DNA of 11,431 nt from Bacillota bacterium (GCA_023387935.1 JAEWHG010000129.1:1-11431); one strand, 5' to 3'; counted from the first letter of the stretch, positions 1 to 5,913 are shown. Made by a program: numbers and translations. The notes: a model not told the origin generated them from the sequence alone.

Positions 1-36
1 GCTGCATCAATTGGAGTTGTTACGGACAAATACTAA
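1..36 (+). CDS. possible C-terminal tail of an upstream gene
   Basis: Reading from base 1 gives an open frame of eleven codons (AASIGVVTDKY) ending in TAA at 34-36. The window cuts off the rest, so no family can be assigned. The only support is the open frame and the AT-rich non-coding look of what follows, including an inverted repeat at 58-102 that could close an upstream transcript. It could equally be chance. Confidence 0.25.
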   Translation, partial: AASIGVVTDKY

Positions 37-57
37 TTTTAAAATTCAGTTACACAG

Positions 58-102
58 ACACAATTGTAGGTGTTTTTAAATATTTAATCCCTGCAATTGT
101 GT
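58..102. repeat. inverted repeat / stem-loop upstream of the MarR gene
   Basis: ACACAATTG at 58-66 is matched by CAATTGTGT at 94-102. The stem extends inward to 70/90 with one G-T pair, giving about 13 pairs around a 19-base AT-rich loop. It is followed by GTTAAAAATA rather than a T-run, so it is a poor intrinsic terminator on the plus strand. It may mark the end of an upstream transcript or be an operator. Function is unknown. Confidence 0.45.
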
Positions 103-213
103 TAAAAATAGCTAGGTATAAAACATTGTTAGAGGGTTCACTATAAGAACATATAAGTGCTTGAAATTATAAAAGAAGGGCAGGCTATATTTAAGAAACA
201 ATAGAGAGGAGGA

Positions 214-242
214 TTGACAATATCACTAATTAGTGATATATT
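214..242 (+). promoter_or_regulatory. MarR-gene promoter with operator palindrome in the spacer
   Basis: A consensus -35 box TTGACA (214-219) and a -10 box TATATT (237-242) are separated by exactly 17 bases. The spacer is filled by a perfect palindrome (220-239, core TATCACTAATTAGTGATA). A regulator bound there would block RNA polymerase directly, the usual design for MarR autorepression. The same palindrome recurs at 705-726 before the pirin gene. The expected transcription start, about 7 bases after the -10 box, falls at or next to the ATG at 249. Confidence 0.8.
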
Positions 243-248
243 TAATGT

Positions 249-692
249 ATGGAAGATATAAAACATATAATTAATGAAAATAAATTAGCATTATCCACAC
301 TAATCACTTTCACAAGAGCAGAACATGCTATTCATAAAAAAGAATTAGAAACGATTAAAAAAAGTGGATTAACAACTGCTCAGTTCGGAGTCCTAGAAGC
401 ACTATATAATAAAGGTGATTTAAGAATTTATGAAATTATAGAAAAAATATTAACCACATCTGGAAATATCACTGTCGTTATAAAAAACTTAGAAAAGGAT
501 GGCTTAGTAAAAAAGAATTTAGATCCGAAAGATAAAAGATCTACTATAATATCAATAACAGATGAAGGTAAAAAAATTATTGAAGATATTTTACCAAATC
601 ACATAGAAAATATTAGTAATATTTTTAGTGTTCTAACGGATGAGGAGAAAGTTACTTTAATAAATATCTTAAAAAAATTTAAAAACCTATAA
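249..692 (+). CDS. MarR-family transcriptional regulator, MhqR-like
   Basis: A DNA-binding repressor of 147 residues, normal length for the family. The winged helix-turn-helix lies at about residues 41-105: TTAQFGVLEALY begins it, TSGNITVVIKNLEKDGLV (about 70-87) is the recognition region, and DPKDKRSTIISITDEG (about 92-107) is the classic MarR wing. N- and C-terminal helices would form the dimer. There is no cysteine, so sensing by thiol oxidation as in OhrR or YodB is unlikely and direct ligand binding is more plausible. The sequence resembles the quinone-responsive MhqR group, judged by eye. The start is unusual: the ATG has no ribosome binding site at normal distance, an in-frame TAA lies at 243-245, and an AGAGGAGG at 205-212 is about 36 bases away, upstream of the -35 box. 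The operator sites imply autoregulation and control of the pirin gene 86 bases downstream. Confidence 0.9.
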   Translation: MEDIKHIINENKLALSTLITFTRAEHAIHKKELETIKKSGLTTAQFGVLEALYNKGDLRIYEIIEKILTTSGNITVVIKNLEKDGLVKKNLDPKDKRSTIISITDEGKKIIEDILPNHIENISNIFSVLTDEEKVTLINILKKFKNL

Positions 693-704
693 AAATTTTA
701 AAGG

Positions 705-728
705 TATATCACTAATTAGTGATATATT
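705..728 (+). promoter_or_regulatory. second MarR operator, upstream of pirin
   Basis: A perfect 22-base palindrome (705-726) contains the same 18-base core TATCACTAATTAGTGATA as the site at 220-239. It is followed by the same TATATT (-10-like, 723-728). No good -35 box stands 17 bases upstream (AAAGGT at 700-705). The pirin gene may therefore use a weak or activated promoter here, or be read through from the regulator gene with this site acting as a roadblock. Confidence 0.75.
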
Positions 729-778
729 AAGAACTTAAATAAAGAATAGTAAATTTAAAATAGAAAGGAAGAGAATTA

Positions 779-1660
779 ATGAAAAATTTTAGAACAATAG
801 AAAATATATTTAAAGGACCAGAACCACATATGGTTGGAGATGGATTCAGAGTGTCACAATACCTTCCTACAGGTATAAAAAGTATGGAACGTTTATCTCC
901 TTTTTTATTACTAGATTACCATGCGCCATACTATTATGGACCATCAGCAACTAGACGTGGTGTTGGAGCTCACCCGCATCGTGGTTTTGAAACTGTAACA
1001 ATTGCTTATGATGGAAAAGTAGAGCATCATGATAATAAAGGGAATCATGGAATTATAGGGCCTGGTGATGTTCAATGGATGACTGCAGCATCAGGAATTC
1101 TGCATAAGGAGTATCATGAAACAGAATTCAGTAAAAATGGTGGAACTCTGCATATGATCCAGCTTTGGGTGAACCTTCCTAAGGATAAGAAGATGATAGA
1201 GCCTAAATATCAAGCTCTATTAAAAGAAGATATGGGGACTCTTAAACTTGATAACAATCAAGGAGAAGTTAGTATTATTGCTGGAGAGTTCCAAGGCGTA
1301 AAAGGTCCAGCTAGTACATTTACTAATATAAATATGTACAATGTAAATTTAAAGAATCATGGAAAGACCATATTAAGAGAACCAGGTAATTTTAATACAG
1401 GAATACTTGTATTAAAAGGTGAAATTAAAATAAATGAAGAAAATATATGTAAAGAGACTGACTTTATTTTATTCCACAACGTTGAGGGAGATATTTCAGT
1501 TGAAGCAACTACTGAAGAAGCTCTATTTATTGTACTAAGTGGAGAACCAATCAATGAGCCTGTTGTTTCACGTGGACCATTTGTTATGAACACAATAGAA
1601 GAAATAAATGAAGCATATGAAGATTTTAGAAACAATAAATTTGGAACAGAAGATTTCTAA
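779..1660 (+). CDS. pirin family protein (bicupin)
   Basis: Full-length pirin, 293 residues, with two cupin folds. Family members bind one metal in the N-terminal cupin, and some show quercetin 2,3-dioxygenase activity; the physiological substrate is usually unknown. The four expected metal ligands are visible: His65 and His67 in AHPHRGFET, and His109 and Glu111 in ILHKEYHE. The spacing is close to that of human pirin (His56, His58, His101, Glu103). The C-terminal cupin covers about residues 150-285. The start follows AAGGAAG at 765-771. It lies 86 bases after the MarR gene and behind the second operator, so it is the likely regulatory target. Its 3' half recurs as a truncated copy at 9238-9675 and a short scrap at 11000-11055. 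Location should be cytoplasmic, as no signal peptide is present. Confidence 0.93.
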   Translation: MKNFRTIENIFKGPEPHMVGDGFRVSQYLPTGIKSMERLSPFLLLDYHAPYYYGPSATRRGVGAHPHRGFETVTIAYDGKVEHHDNKGNHGIIGPGDVQWMTAASGILHKEYHETEFSKNGGTLHMIQLWVNLPKDKKMIEPKYQALLKEDMGTLKLDNNQGEVSIIAGEFQGVKGPASTFTNINMYNVNLKNHGKTILREPGNFNTGILVLKGEIKINEENICKETDFILFHNVEGDISVEATTEEALFIVLSGEPINEPVVSRGPFVMNTIEEINEAYEDFRNNKFGTEDF

Positions 1661-1661
1661 A

Positions 1662-1757
1662 AAGGATGCATTTAAAGAAATTCCCAATGGAGCAACGCTA
1701 ACAGAAAGTAATATTGATGAATATATAAAAAAAGAGGTTTTAAAGAAAGCAAATTAG
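1662..1757 (+). pseudogene. gene remnant after pirin (C-terminal tail of an unknown protein)
   Basis: An open frame directly after the pirin stop codon reads KDAFKEIPNGATLTESNIDE and continues to a TAG at 1755-1757. There is no start codon or ribosome binding site. The composition (charged, helical, ending KKEVLKKAN) looks like a real protein tail rather than random AT-rich sequence. I cannot name the family. The first 19 bases or so after the pirin stop also follow the truncated pirin copy at 9676-9695, so the remnant joins the duplicated segment at its edge. Confidence 0.35.
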
Positions 1758-1950
1758 TTAGTGATTGGTTTCAACTCGATTACGAATAAAGTTCATTAGA
1801 TGACATTTCCTCATTAACTTATGAAACTTATGTTACTTGAGCAGGTTTATGGAGGCTTTAGAATAATGAAAGGTGAAGGGTATAATAAATAAATGAGGTT
1901 TATAAATATATTCTTATATATGTAGAATTTAATGAAAGTACTAGAATAAA
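1758..1950. other. gene-free stretch with possible decayed coding sequence
   Basis: Together with the remnant at 1662-1757 and the hairpins at 1953-2034, this fills the 378 bases between pirin and the HxlR gene. From 1763 one frame reads DWFQLDYE, stop, then SSLDDISSLTYETYVT, stop at 1838-1840. This protein-like texture broken by stops suggests an old pseudogene. No start, ribosome binding site or recognisable domain is present. Confidence 0.3.
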
Positions 1951-1952
1951 AA

Positions 1953-1985
1953 ACTATTATTAATTATAGAAAAATTAATAATAGT
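1953..1985. terminator. AT-rich hairpin, possible terminator
   Basis: ACTATTATTAATT (1953-1965) pairs perfectly over 13 bases with AATTAATAATAGT (1973-1985) around a 7-base loop. An A-run precedes it, so on the minus strand it would be followed by T-rich sequence (TTTTTATTC). It has almost no G-C pairs and would be weak. It lies next to the stronger hairpin at 1998-2034. Confidence 0.4.
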
Positions 1986-1989
1986 ATTC

Positions 1990-2040
1990 AAAAAAATAGC
2001 TAGTTAAAGTTATGAAAAATGACTTTAACTAGCTTATTTT
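1990..2040. terminator. bidirectional terminator after the HxlR gene
   Basis: AGCTAGTTAAAGT (1998-2010) pairs over 13 bases with ACTTTAACTAGCT (2022-2034). On the minus strand the stem is followed by ATTTTTTTG, a good intrinsic terminator right behind the HxlR stop codon at 2039-2041. On the plus strand it is followed by TATTTTAATT, so it may also stop transcription coming from the pirin side. Confidence 0.75.
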
Positions 2041-2374
2041 AATTAGTAACGTCACCGTTAAAATGTTCATGCCCCCAATTACAAAGAGCTTGTAAAACAG
2101 GCATAAGTGATAGTCCGGTTTCTGTTAAACTATATTCTACTTTAGGGGGAATCTGAGGATATTCAGTACGTAAAATTAATCCATCTGATTCTAGCTCTTT
2201 TAATTGATTACTTAACATTTTATGTGAAACAGATTCTAAAGCTTTTCTTAATTCACCATATCTCATATTCTCTTTTTTCCATAACCAAAATAGGATATGC
2301 ATTTTCCATTTTCCTTCTATTAGTGAAATAGCATATGCGAATGGTTTAATATTTACAATCTTTTCATCTGACAT
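2039..2374 (-). CDS. HxlR-family transcriptional regulator
   Basis: A winged-helix DNA-binding protein of 111 residues, typical length. Family hallmarks are LIEGKWKMHILFWL (about 18-31), MRYGELRKALESVSHKMLSNQLKELESDGLI (about 37-67, recognition helix) and EYSLTETGLSLMPVL (about 80-94, wing and start of the dimer helix). Many relatives (YodB, HypR, CatR of Bacillus) sense quinones or aldehydes through an N-terminal cysteine just before the conserved PxxYAxSLI stretch. Here that position is Lys10 (IKPFAYAISL), and the only cysteine is Cys98 in the C-terminal helix. The start is set by AAAGGAGAG on the minus strand, about 2381-2389. The gene is divergent from the ene-reductase gene at 2485, its probable target, with palindromes in the 110-base gap. 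Confidence 0.92.
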   Translation of the reverse strand: MSDEKIVNIKPFAYAISLIEGKWKMHILFWLWKKENMRYGELRKALESVSHKMLSNQLKELESDGLILRTEYPQIPPKVEYSLTETGLSLMPVLQALCNWGHEHFNGDVTN

Positions 2375-2391
2375 AAAAAACTCTCCTTTTG

Positions 2392-2446
2392 GTTAGTAAC
2401 TAACAATAAAGTGCGTACTTTTCTTAAAATAAATAAATTATATAAT
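2392..2446. promoter_or_regulatory. divergent HxlR / ene-reductase control region
   Basis: Two dyads lie side by side. GTTAGT-A-ACTAAC (2392-2404) is perfect; AAAGTGCGTACTTT (2408-2421) has one mismatched pair. They sit just upstream of a TATAAT -10 box at 2441-2446 that serves the ene-reductase gene. No good -35 box stands 17 bases before it (CTTTTC at 2418-2423), so the second dyad overlaps the -35 zone. The first dyad lies immediately before the HxlR gene's ribosome binding site on the other strand. Binding by the HxlR protein would touch both promoters. Confidence 0.65.
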
Positions 2447-2484
2447 AAATATAGAAATACTACAATGCTTAAGGAGAGAAATAA

Positions 2485-3591
2485 ATGAAGTATTTATTTG
2501 ATAGTACAAATATAAAAAGTATGAAGTTAAAAAATAGACTTTTTAAATCTGGTTCATGGGAAGGTCTTGCAACAGAAGATAGTCATATGACAGATGATCT
2601 ATTTAAAGTTTATGAGGAACTTGCTAAAGGGGGAGTTGGTACTATAGCAACAGGTTATGCTCATGTAGAAAAGAATGAACAGCCTGCTCCAAATATGATG
2701 GGGATTTATGACGATAGTTTTATTCCAGAATATAAGGAACTTACAGATATGGTTCATAGTTATGGAGCTAATATTATTATGCAGATAACATATGGAGGAA
2801 CTAGAAGTCATTTAGATAAACCAAGCTCTGTTATTTATGGAGCATCTCCTGTTAAAAATCAAGTTACAGGAATTGTACCAAAGGAGATTGGGAAAGATGA
2901 AATTAGGAATTTAGTTAAGTCTTTTGGAAAGGCTGCTGCTAGAGTCAAAAAATCAGGATTTGATGCGGTACAAATTCATGCAGCACATGGATATTTTCTT
3001 AGTCAGTTTTTATGTCCATATTATAACAGACGTAATGATGAATATGGGGGAAGCATTGAAAATCGAGCTAGAATTATTATTGAGATTTATCATGAAATTA
3101 GAGCACAAGTAGGAGATGATTATCCTATATTAATAAAATTTAATTCTGAAGATTTTATGGAAGATGGATTAACTAGTGAAGATAGTATTGCTGTTTCTAA
3201 AATGCTTGAAGAGGCAGGAATTGATGCAATTGAGGTTAGCGGTGGTAATGATTCAGCATTATACGTTGTGGAAAATAATTTAGATGCAATAAGAAAAAAA
3301 GTAGCATTTTCAACGGATAAACAATCTTATTTTAAGAATCATGCAGAAAAATTAGCAAAAGTTATTTCAATTCCAGTTATTCTTACTGGAGGGAATAGGG
3401 ATATTAATGTAATGAATGATATTTTAAATAATACTAACATAGAATATTTTGGACTATGTCGTACTTTAATTAGAGAACCAGGGTTAATAAATGAATGGAA
3501 AGATGGAGATAATAAAACACCAAAATGTATTTCTTGTAATCAATGCCTTAATACTTATGGGAAAAGATGTATTTTCAATCTAAATAAATAA
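2485..3591 (+). CDS. NADH:flavin oxidoreductase, Old Yellow Enzyme family (short form)
   Basis: An FMN-dependent TIM-barrel reductase of 368 residues. Family members reduce activated C=C bonds of enones, quinones and similar electrophiles using NAD(P)H. Visible hallmarks are the N-terminal IKSMKLKNRLFKSGSWEG, Gln100 in IIMQITYGGTR, the HxxH pair His165/His168 in QIHAAHGYFLSQFL, and NRRNDEYGGSIENRAR (about 181-196). The phosphate-binding end includes TGGNRD (about 301-306) and FGLCRTLIREPGL. A C-terminal cluster, Cys348, Cys351, Cys354 and Cys362, resembles the 4Fe-4S ligands of the long 2,4-dienoyl-CoA reductase and trimethylamine dehydrogenase type, but the NAD(P)H/FAD domains of those enzymes are absent. 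AAGGAGAG at 2471-2478 sets the start. It probably forms an operon with the flavin reductase 61 bases downstream, under the HxlR regulator. Confidence 0.93.
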   Translation: MKYLFDSTNIKSMKLKNRLFKSGSWEGLATEDSHMTDDLFKVYEELAKGGVGTIATGYAHVEKNEQPAPNMMGIYDDSFIPEYKELTDMVHSYGANIIMQITYGGTRSHLDKPSSVIYGASPVKNQVTGIVPKEIGKDEIRNLVKSFGKAAARVKKSGFDAVQIHAAHGYFLSQFLCPYYNRRNDEYGGSIENRARIIIEIYHEIRAQVGDDYPILIKFNSEDFMEDGLTSEDSIAVSKMLEEAGIDAIEVSGGNDSALYVVENNLDAIRKKVAFSTDKQSYFKNHAEKLAKVISIPVILTGGNRDINVMNDILNNTNIEYFGLCRTLIREPGLINEWKDGDNKTPKCISCNQCLNTYGKRCIFNLNK

Positions 3592-3652
3592 TTAGGTTCA
3601 AATAATATATTAAAATTTATATATTAAATAAAATTTGAAGGAGAATAATATT

Positions 3653-4189
3653 ATGAAAAAAGAAATAGACGTATTTGATTATGCTAATGAAATTATGAAA
3701 GCTGTTAAAAAAGGTGTTTTGATAACAACAAAGGTAGAGGATAAAGTTAACTCTATGACTGTTTCTTGGGGAACCCTTGGAATTGAGTGGGGAAAACCTA
3801 TTTTCACAATTTTTGTAAGAGAGAATCGTTTTACAAAAGGGCAACTTGAAAAAAATCCAGAATTCACTGTAAATATACCAATTGGTGAATTTGATAAAAA
3901 AATATTAGGTATATGTGGAACGAAATCAGGTAGTACAAATGATAAGATTAATGAACTTAATTTATCTCTTGAAGAGCCTAAAAGTATTTCAGTTCCAGGA
4001 ATAAAAGAACTTCCATTAACACTTGAATGTAAGATTATATATAAACAAAAGCAAGATAAAAATGAGATTACAGAAGAAAATTTAAAAGCGTATTATCCAC
4101 AAGATGTAGATGGTTCATTTCATGGAGCAAACAGAGATTTTCACACAGCTTATTATGGTGAAATTGTTAGCGCTTATATTATAAAATAG
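3653..4189 (+). CDS. flavin reductase family protein
   Basis: A 178-residue protein with the FMN-binding split-barrel fold of the flavin reductase-like (DIM6/NTAB) family. Features are VLITTKVEDKVNSMTVSWGTLGIEWGKPIFTIFVR (about 22-56), where N/S-M-T-V-S-W is the typical flavin-contacting strand, ENRFTKGQLEKNPEFTVN (about 57-74), and the conserved ICGTKSGSTNDKI (about 87-99). The ATG at 3653 is chosen because AAGGAGAA (3638-3645) stands at proper distance; an upstream in-frame TTG at 3635 would place this site inside the gene. The gene follows the ene-reductase in the same direction, so it may supply reduced flavin or act as a companion NAD(P)H:FMN or quinone reductase. That pairing is inference. 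Its exact electron acceptor cannot be read from sequence. Confidence 0.88.
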   Translation: MKKEIDVFDYANEIMKAVKKGVLITTKVEDKVNSMTVSWGTLGIEWGKPIFTIFVRENRFTKGQLEKNPEFTVNIPIGEFDKKILGICGTKSGSTNDKINELNLSLEEPKSISVPGIKELPLTLECKIIYKQKQDKNEITEENLKAYYPQDVDGSFHGANRDFHTAYYGEIVSAYIIK

Positions 4190-4190
4190 T

Positions 4191-4310
4191 AGTTTTGAAT
4201 TCGTATTTTCAGTAGTAGAGCAAGAATTCTATAAAGAAAAAGGATTTACGAATGAGCCAATAATATGTATAGCCTGTAGAAGAGCTAAAAAAGATCTAGA
4301 TAGAAGATAA
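4191..4310 (+). pseudogene. zinc-ribbon protein remnant (C-terminal part)
   Basis: The frame from about 4194 reads EFVFSVVEQEFYKEKGF, then TNEPIICIACRRAKKDLDRR and a TAA at 4308-4310. This matches the pattern of small clostridial and bacillar zinc-ribbon proteins with EFxFTxxEQxFYxEKGFxNEPxRCxxCRxxRK. The second CxxC pair is kept (CIAC), but the N-terminal CxxCG half and any start codon are missing. The upstream end runs straight into the flavin reductase stop codon. It is therefore a truncated relic, perhaps of a gene once downstream in this operon. Confidence 0.65.
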
Positions 4311-4398
4311 TTTCAGATTATTACAGATGTAGTTTAGGCTACAACCTTTTCTAATTATAATAAAATTAATAAGATGTTATAAAACTTCAATTAATACC
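4311..4398. other. gene-free stretch, possible weak hairpin
   Basis: This is the rest of the gap between the flavin reductase operon and the lipoprotein pseudogene. TGTAG-TTTAGG-CTACA, followed by ACCTTTTC, at about 4328-4350 could be a decayed terminator with a 5-pair stem. Nothing else is evident. Confidence 0.3.
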
Positions 4399-4416
4399 GA
4401 TACGGTGAACCGTATC
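4399..4416. repeat. palindrome, copy of the CCGTA repeat
   Basis: GATACGGT-GA-ACCGTATC is a perfect 8-base inverted repeat. Its right half and flank (GAACCGTATCAC/TAAGTAA) match the elements at 5914-5953 and 7572-7611. It marks the left edge of the segment shared with the intact lipoprotein locus, the two being gapless from about 4407 to the start codon. Confidence 0.6.
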
Positions 4417-4475
4417 ACAAGTAAATATTAGAATTTATTACAATAAGAATGAAACTTTGTATAGCTATTCTCGTC

Positions 4476-4492
4476 TATAATTAATAAGGAGG
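4476..4492 (+). promoter_or_regulatory. -10 box and ribosome binding site of the lipoprotein pseudogene
   Basis: TATAAT at 4476-4481 and AAGGAGG at 4486-4492 are identical to those before the intact gene (7663-7668 and 7673-7679). No strong -35 box is seen (AACTTT at 4453-4458). The signals remain intact although the gene is broken. Confidence 0.6.
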
Positions 4493-4502
4493 CGTATTAG
4501 CT

Positions 4503-4801
4503 ATGAAGTACAAAATTTATGGAGTCTTATTGATATGTCTTATAATTTTTTCAATTACTGCCTGTAGTTCTAATCATGATAAACAGACAACAGAAATAAC
4601 TGATGAAAAATCATATTTCGAAGCAACTATTCTGAAGAAAACGGATAATGCCATTCTTGTAGGCATTCCGAAATGGCTCAAGAACGAAAATCTTCTGATA
4701 AAATTTGGGTCAATATAAATAATATTACAGAAGAAAAGTCACTAGAAGTGCTTGGAGATTTTACGACCTATAACCTTGCAATAGAATTTACTGTGCAATA
4801 G
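4503..4801 (+). pseudogene. lipoprotein pseudogene (frameshift plus 717-base deletion)
   Basis: This is a broken copy of the gene at 7690-8706. The first 53 or so codons match, including the signal peptide and lipobox ITAC. A one-base loss within 4661-4670 (TAGGCATTCCG against TAGAGCCTTCTG in the intact copy) then shifts the frame, and translation ends at a TAA at 4716-4718 after 71 codons. In the original frame the sequence continues MAQERKSSDKIW up to EVLGDF, then jumps to TTYNLAIEFTVQ and stops at 4799-4801. The jump lies at GATTT, which occurs at 7945-7949 and 8662-8666 in the intact gene, so 717 bases (239 codons, in frame) were lost between 5-base direct repeats. A secreted 71-residue peptide could still be made, but function is doubtful. 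Confidence 0.9.
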
Positions 4802-4933
4802 ATTCTATGATAAATTACAGTTTAAGTACATTCAGAGGAAGTGTTCAATAAGGATGCTTCTTCTCTTATAATAATAATGGGGATAGTTGCTATTTTAACA
4901 TTTATAATTTATTTCTAAATGATAATTTTTATG
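4802..4933. other. intergenic stretch with a short hydrophobic frame
   Basis: The first 58 bases belong to the lipoprotein repeat. After the match ends, a frame from about 4853 reads DASSLIIIMGIVAILTFIIY and stops at 4916-4918. It looks like the last membrane helix of a lost protein, or chance in AT-rich DNA. No start signal is present. Confidence 0.3.
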
Positions 4934-4980
4934 TTGACTGATGCCTAAGGGATTAGATTAACATGTAAAAGAGAGGTGAT
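4934..4980 (+). promoter_or_regulatory. MerR-type promoter and operator
   Basis: TTGACT (4934-4939) and TAACAT (4959-4964) are spaced 19 bases apart, the over-long spacing typical of MerR-controlled promoters. The spacer holds an imperfect dyad centred at 4947 (CTgATgCCTaAGGgATtAG, 7 of 9 pairs). The ribosome binding site GAGAGGTGAT lies at 4971-4980. An autoregulatory role for the MerR protein is inferred. Confidence 0.55.
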
Positions 4981-4983
4981 TAT

Positions 4984-5901
4984 ATGTTAATAAATGAGGC
5001 TTGTAATTTGACAGGATTAACAAAAAAGGCAATTTCATATTATGAAGAACAAGGATTAATAAAAATAAAAAAGAATAGCAATGGCTATAGAGAATACTTA
5101 ATAGAAGATATAGCTCTATTAAATGAAATTTCTTTATATAGAAAATTAGATATTGGAATTAAAGATATTAAAATAATATTGAAAAGCAAAGATAAAAAGA
5201 AGATACTTAATAATATTATTCAAGAAAAACAGAAAAAAGAAATACAGATAAAAATGCAAAAAATATACTTAGATAAAATTATACATAATAACTTCAATGA
5301 TGAATATATAAAAGAATTAAATGAAGAAATCATAGAGACAGAAAAAAATAATGGAGAATTTATAAAAAGAGAATTAATTCGAGCTTTTCCAAGTGGATTA
5401 GGAAAATATCTAGCATATCATTTTTCTCCATATTTAAATGAACCTTTAGATACATTAGAGAAATATAGAGCATGGATAGAGATTGTAGAATTTTTAGATA
5501 ATATTCCGGAAATAGAAATACCTAAGAGTATTGAAATAATATATGCAAGTATGACAGATGAAATGTTAGAGCGAATTAATGATAGCGTAAGAAATGAAGT
5601 AGAGAATATGTTAAATGCTAAAGGTGAAGAATTAGAGGAATATAAGAAAAAACTATTAGATAGTATAGACAAGCAAAATGATAAATCTTTATTTAAAATA
5701 ATGAATCCATTTTATAAGTTTAAAAAGCAGATTAATGAATTTTATAATAGTAGTGGATACTATGATATTTTCTTGCCTAATATGAAAATAATAAGCAGTT
5801 CATATAAACAGTACCATGATAAGCTTACTGAGTTTAATGATTTAATATCTAAAGAATTAGATATTAAATATGATGATAATATGAGAATAATAAAAAATTG
5901 A
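4984..5901 (+). CDS. MerR-family transcriptional regulator with long helical C-terminal domain
   Basis: A 305-residue regulator. Residues 1-70 form the MerR winged helix: MLINEACNLTGLTKKAISYYEEQGLI, then SNGYREYLIEDIALLNEISLYRKLDIGIKDIKIIL. A charged helix (about 70-115, rich in KKEIQIKMQK) would be the dimer coiled coil. The remaining 190 residues or so are an effector domain with aromatic patches such as FPSGLGKYLAYHFSPYLNEP (about 135-154), WIEIVEFLDNIPE and a FYNSSGYYDIF stretch (about 253-263). This is larger than the effector domains of CueR or ZntR and has no metal-binding cysteines, so an organic ligand of BmrR or TipA type is more likely; the ligand is unknown. No transporter lies beside it, and the next gene is convergent. 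The dyad in its own promoter suggests autoregulation, and a strong terminator follows. Confidence 0.88.
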   Translation: MLINEACNLTGLTKKAISYYEEQGLIKIKKNSNGYREYLIEDIALLNEISLYRKLDIGIKDIKIILKSKDKKKILNNIIQEKQKKEIQIKMQKIYLDKIIHNNFNDEYIKELNEEIIETEKNNGEFIKRELIRAFPSGLGKYLAYHFSPYLNEPLDTLEKYRAWIEIVEFLDNIPEIEIPKSIEIIYASMTDEMLERINDSVRNEVENMLNAKGEELEEYKKKLLDSIDKQNDKSLFKIMNPFYKFKKQINEFYNSSGYYDIFLPNMKIISSSYKQYHDKLTEFNDLISKELDIKYDDNMRIIKN

Positions 5902-5913
5902 AAATAAATAGGT

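Larger units (their letters stand above)
4407..4859 (+). repeat. duplicated lipoprotein locus, internally deleted copy
   Basis: This segment matches 7594-8765 nearly base for base, including 93 gapless upstream bases with the TATAAT box and AAGGAGG site, the gene ends, and about 55 bases after the stop. It lacks 717 internal bases present in the other copy. Confidence 0.9.

Noticed and set aside
58..102. Riboswitch or T-box before the MarR gene
   Set aside because: There is only a simple hairpin, no conserved aptamer core or T-box sequence, and no terminator/antiterminator pair.
214..261. 15-codon leader peptide starting at TTG 214 and overlapping the MarR start
   Set aside because: The TTG is only one base from the AGGAGG and is itself the -35 box, so both roles together are unlikely.
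1357..1635. Minus-strand open frame inside pirin
   Set aside because: It is a shadow of the conserved pirin frame. The same shadow recurs at 9372-9569 only because the pirin sequence is duplicated, and it has no start signals.
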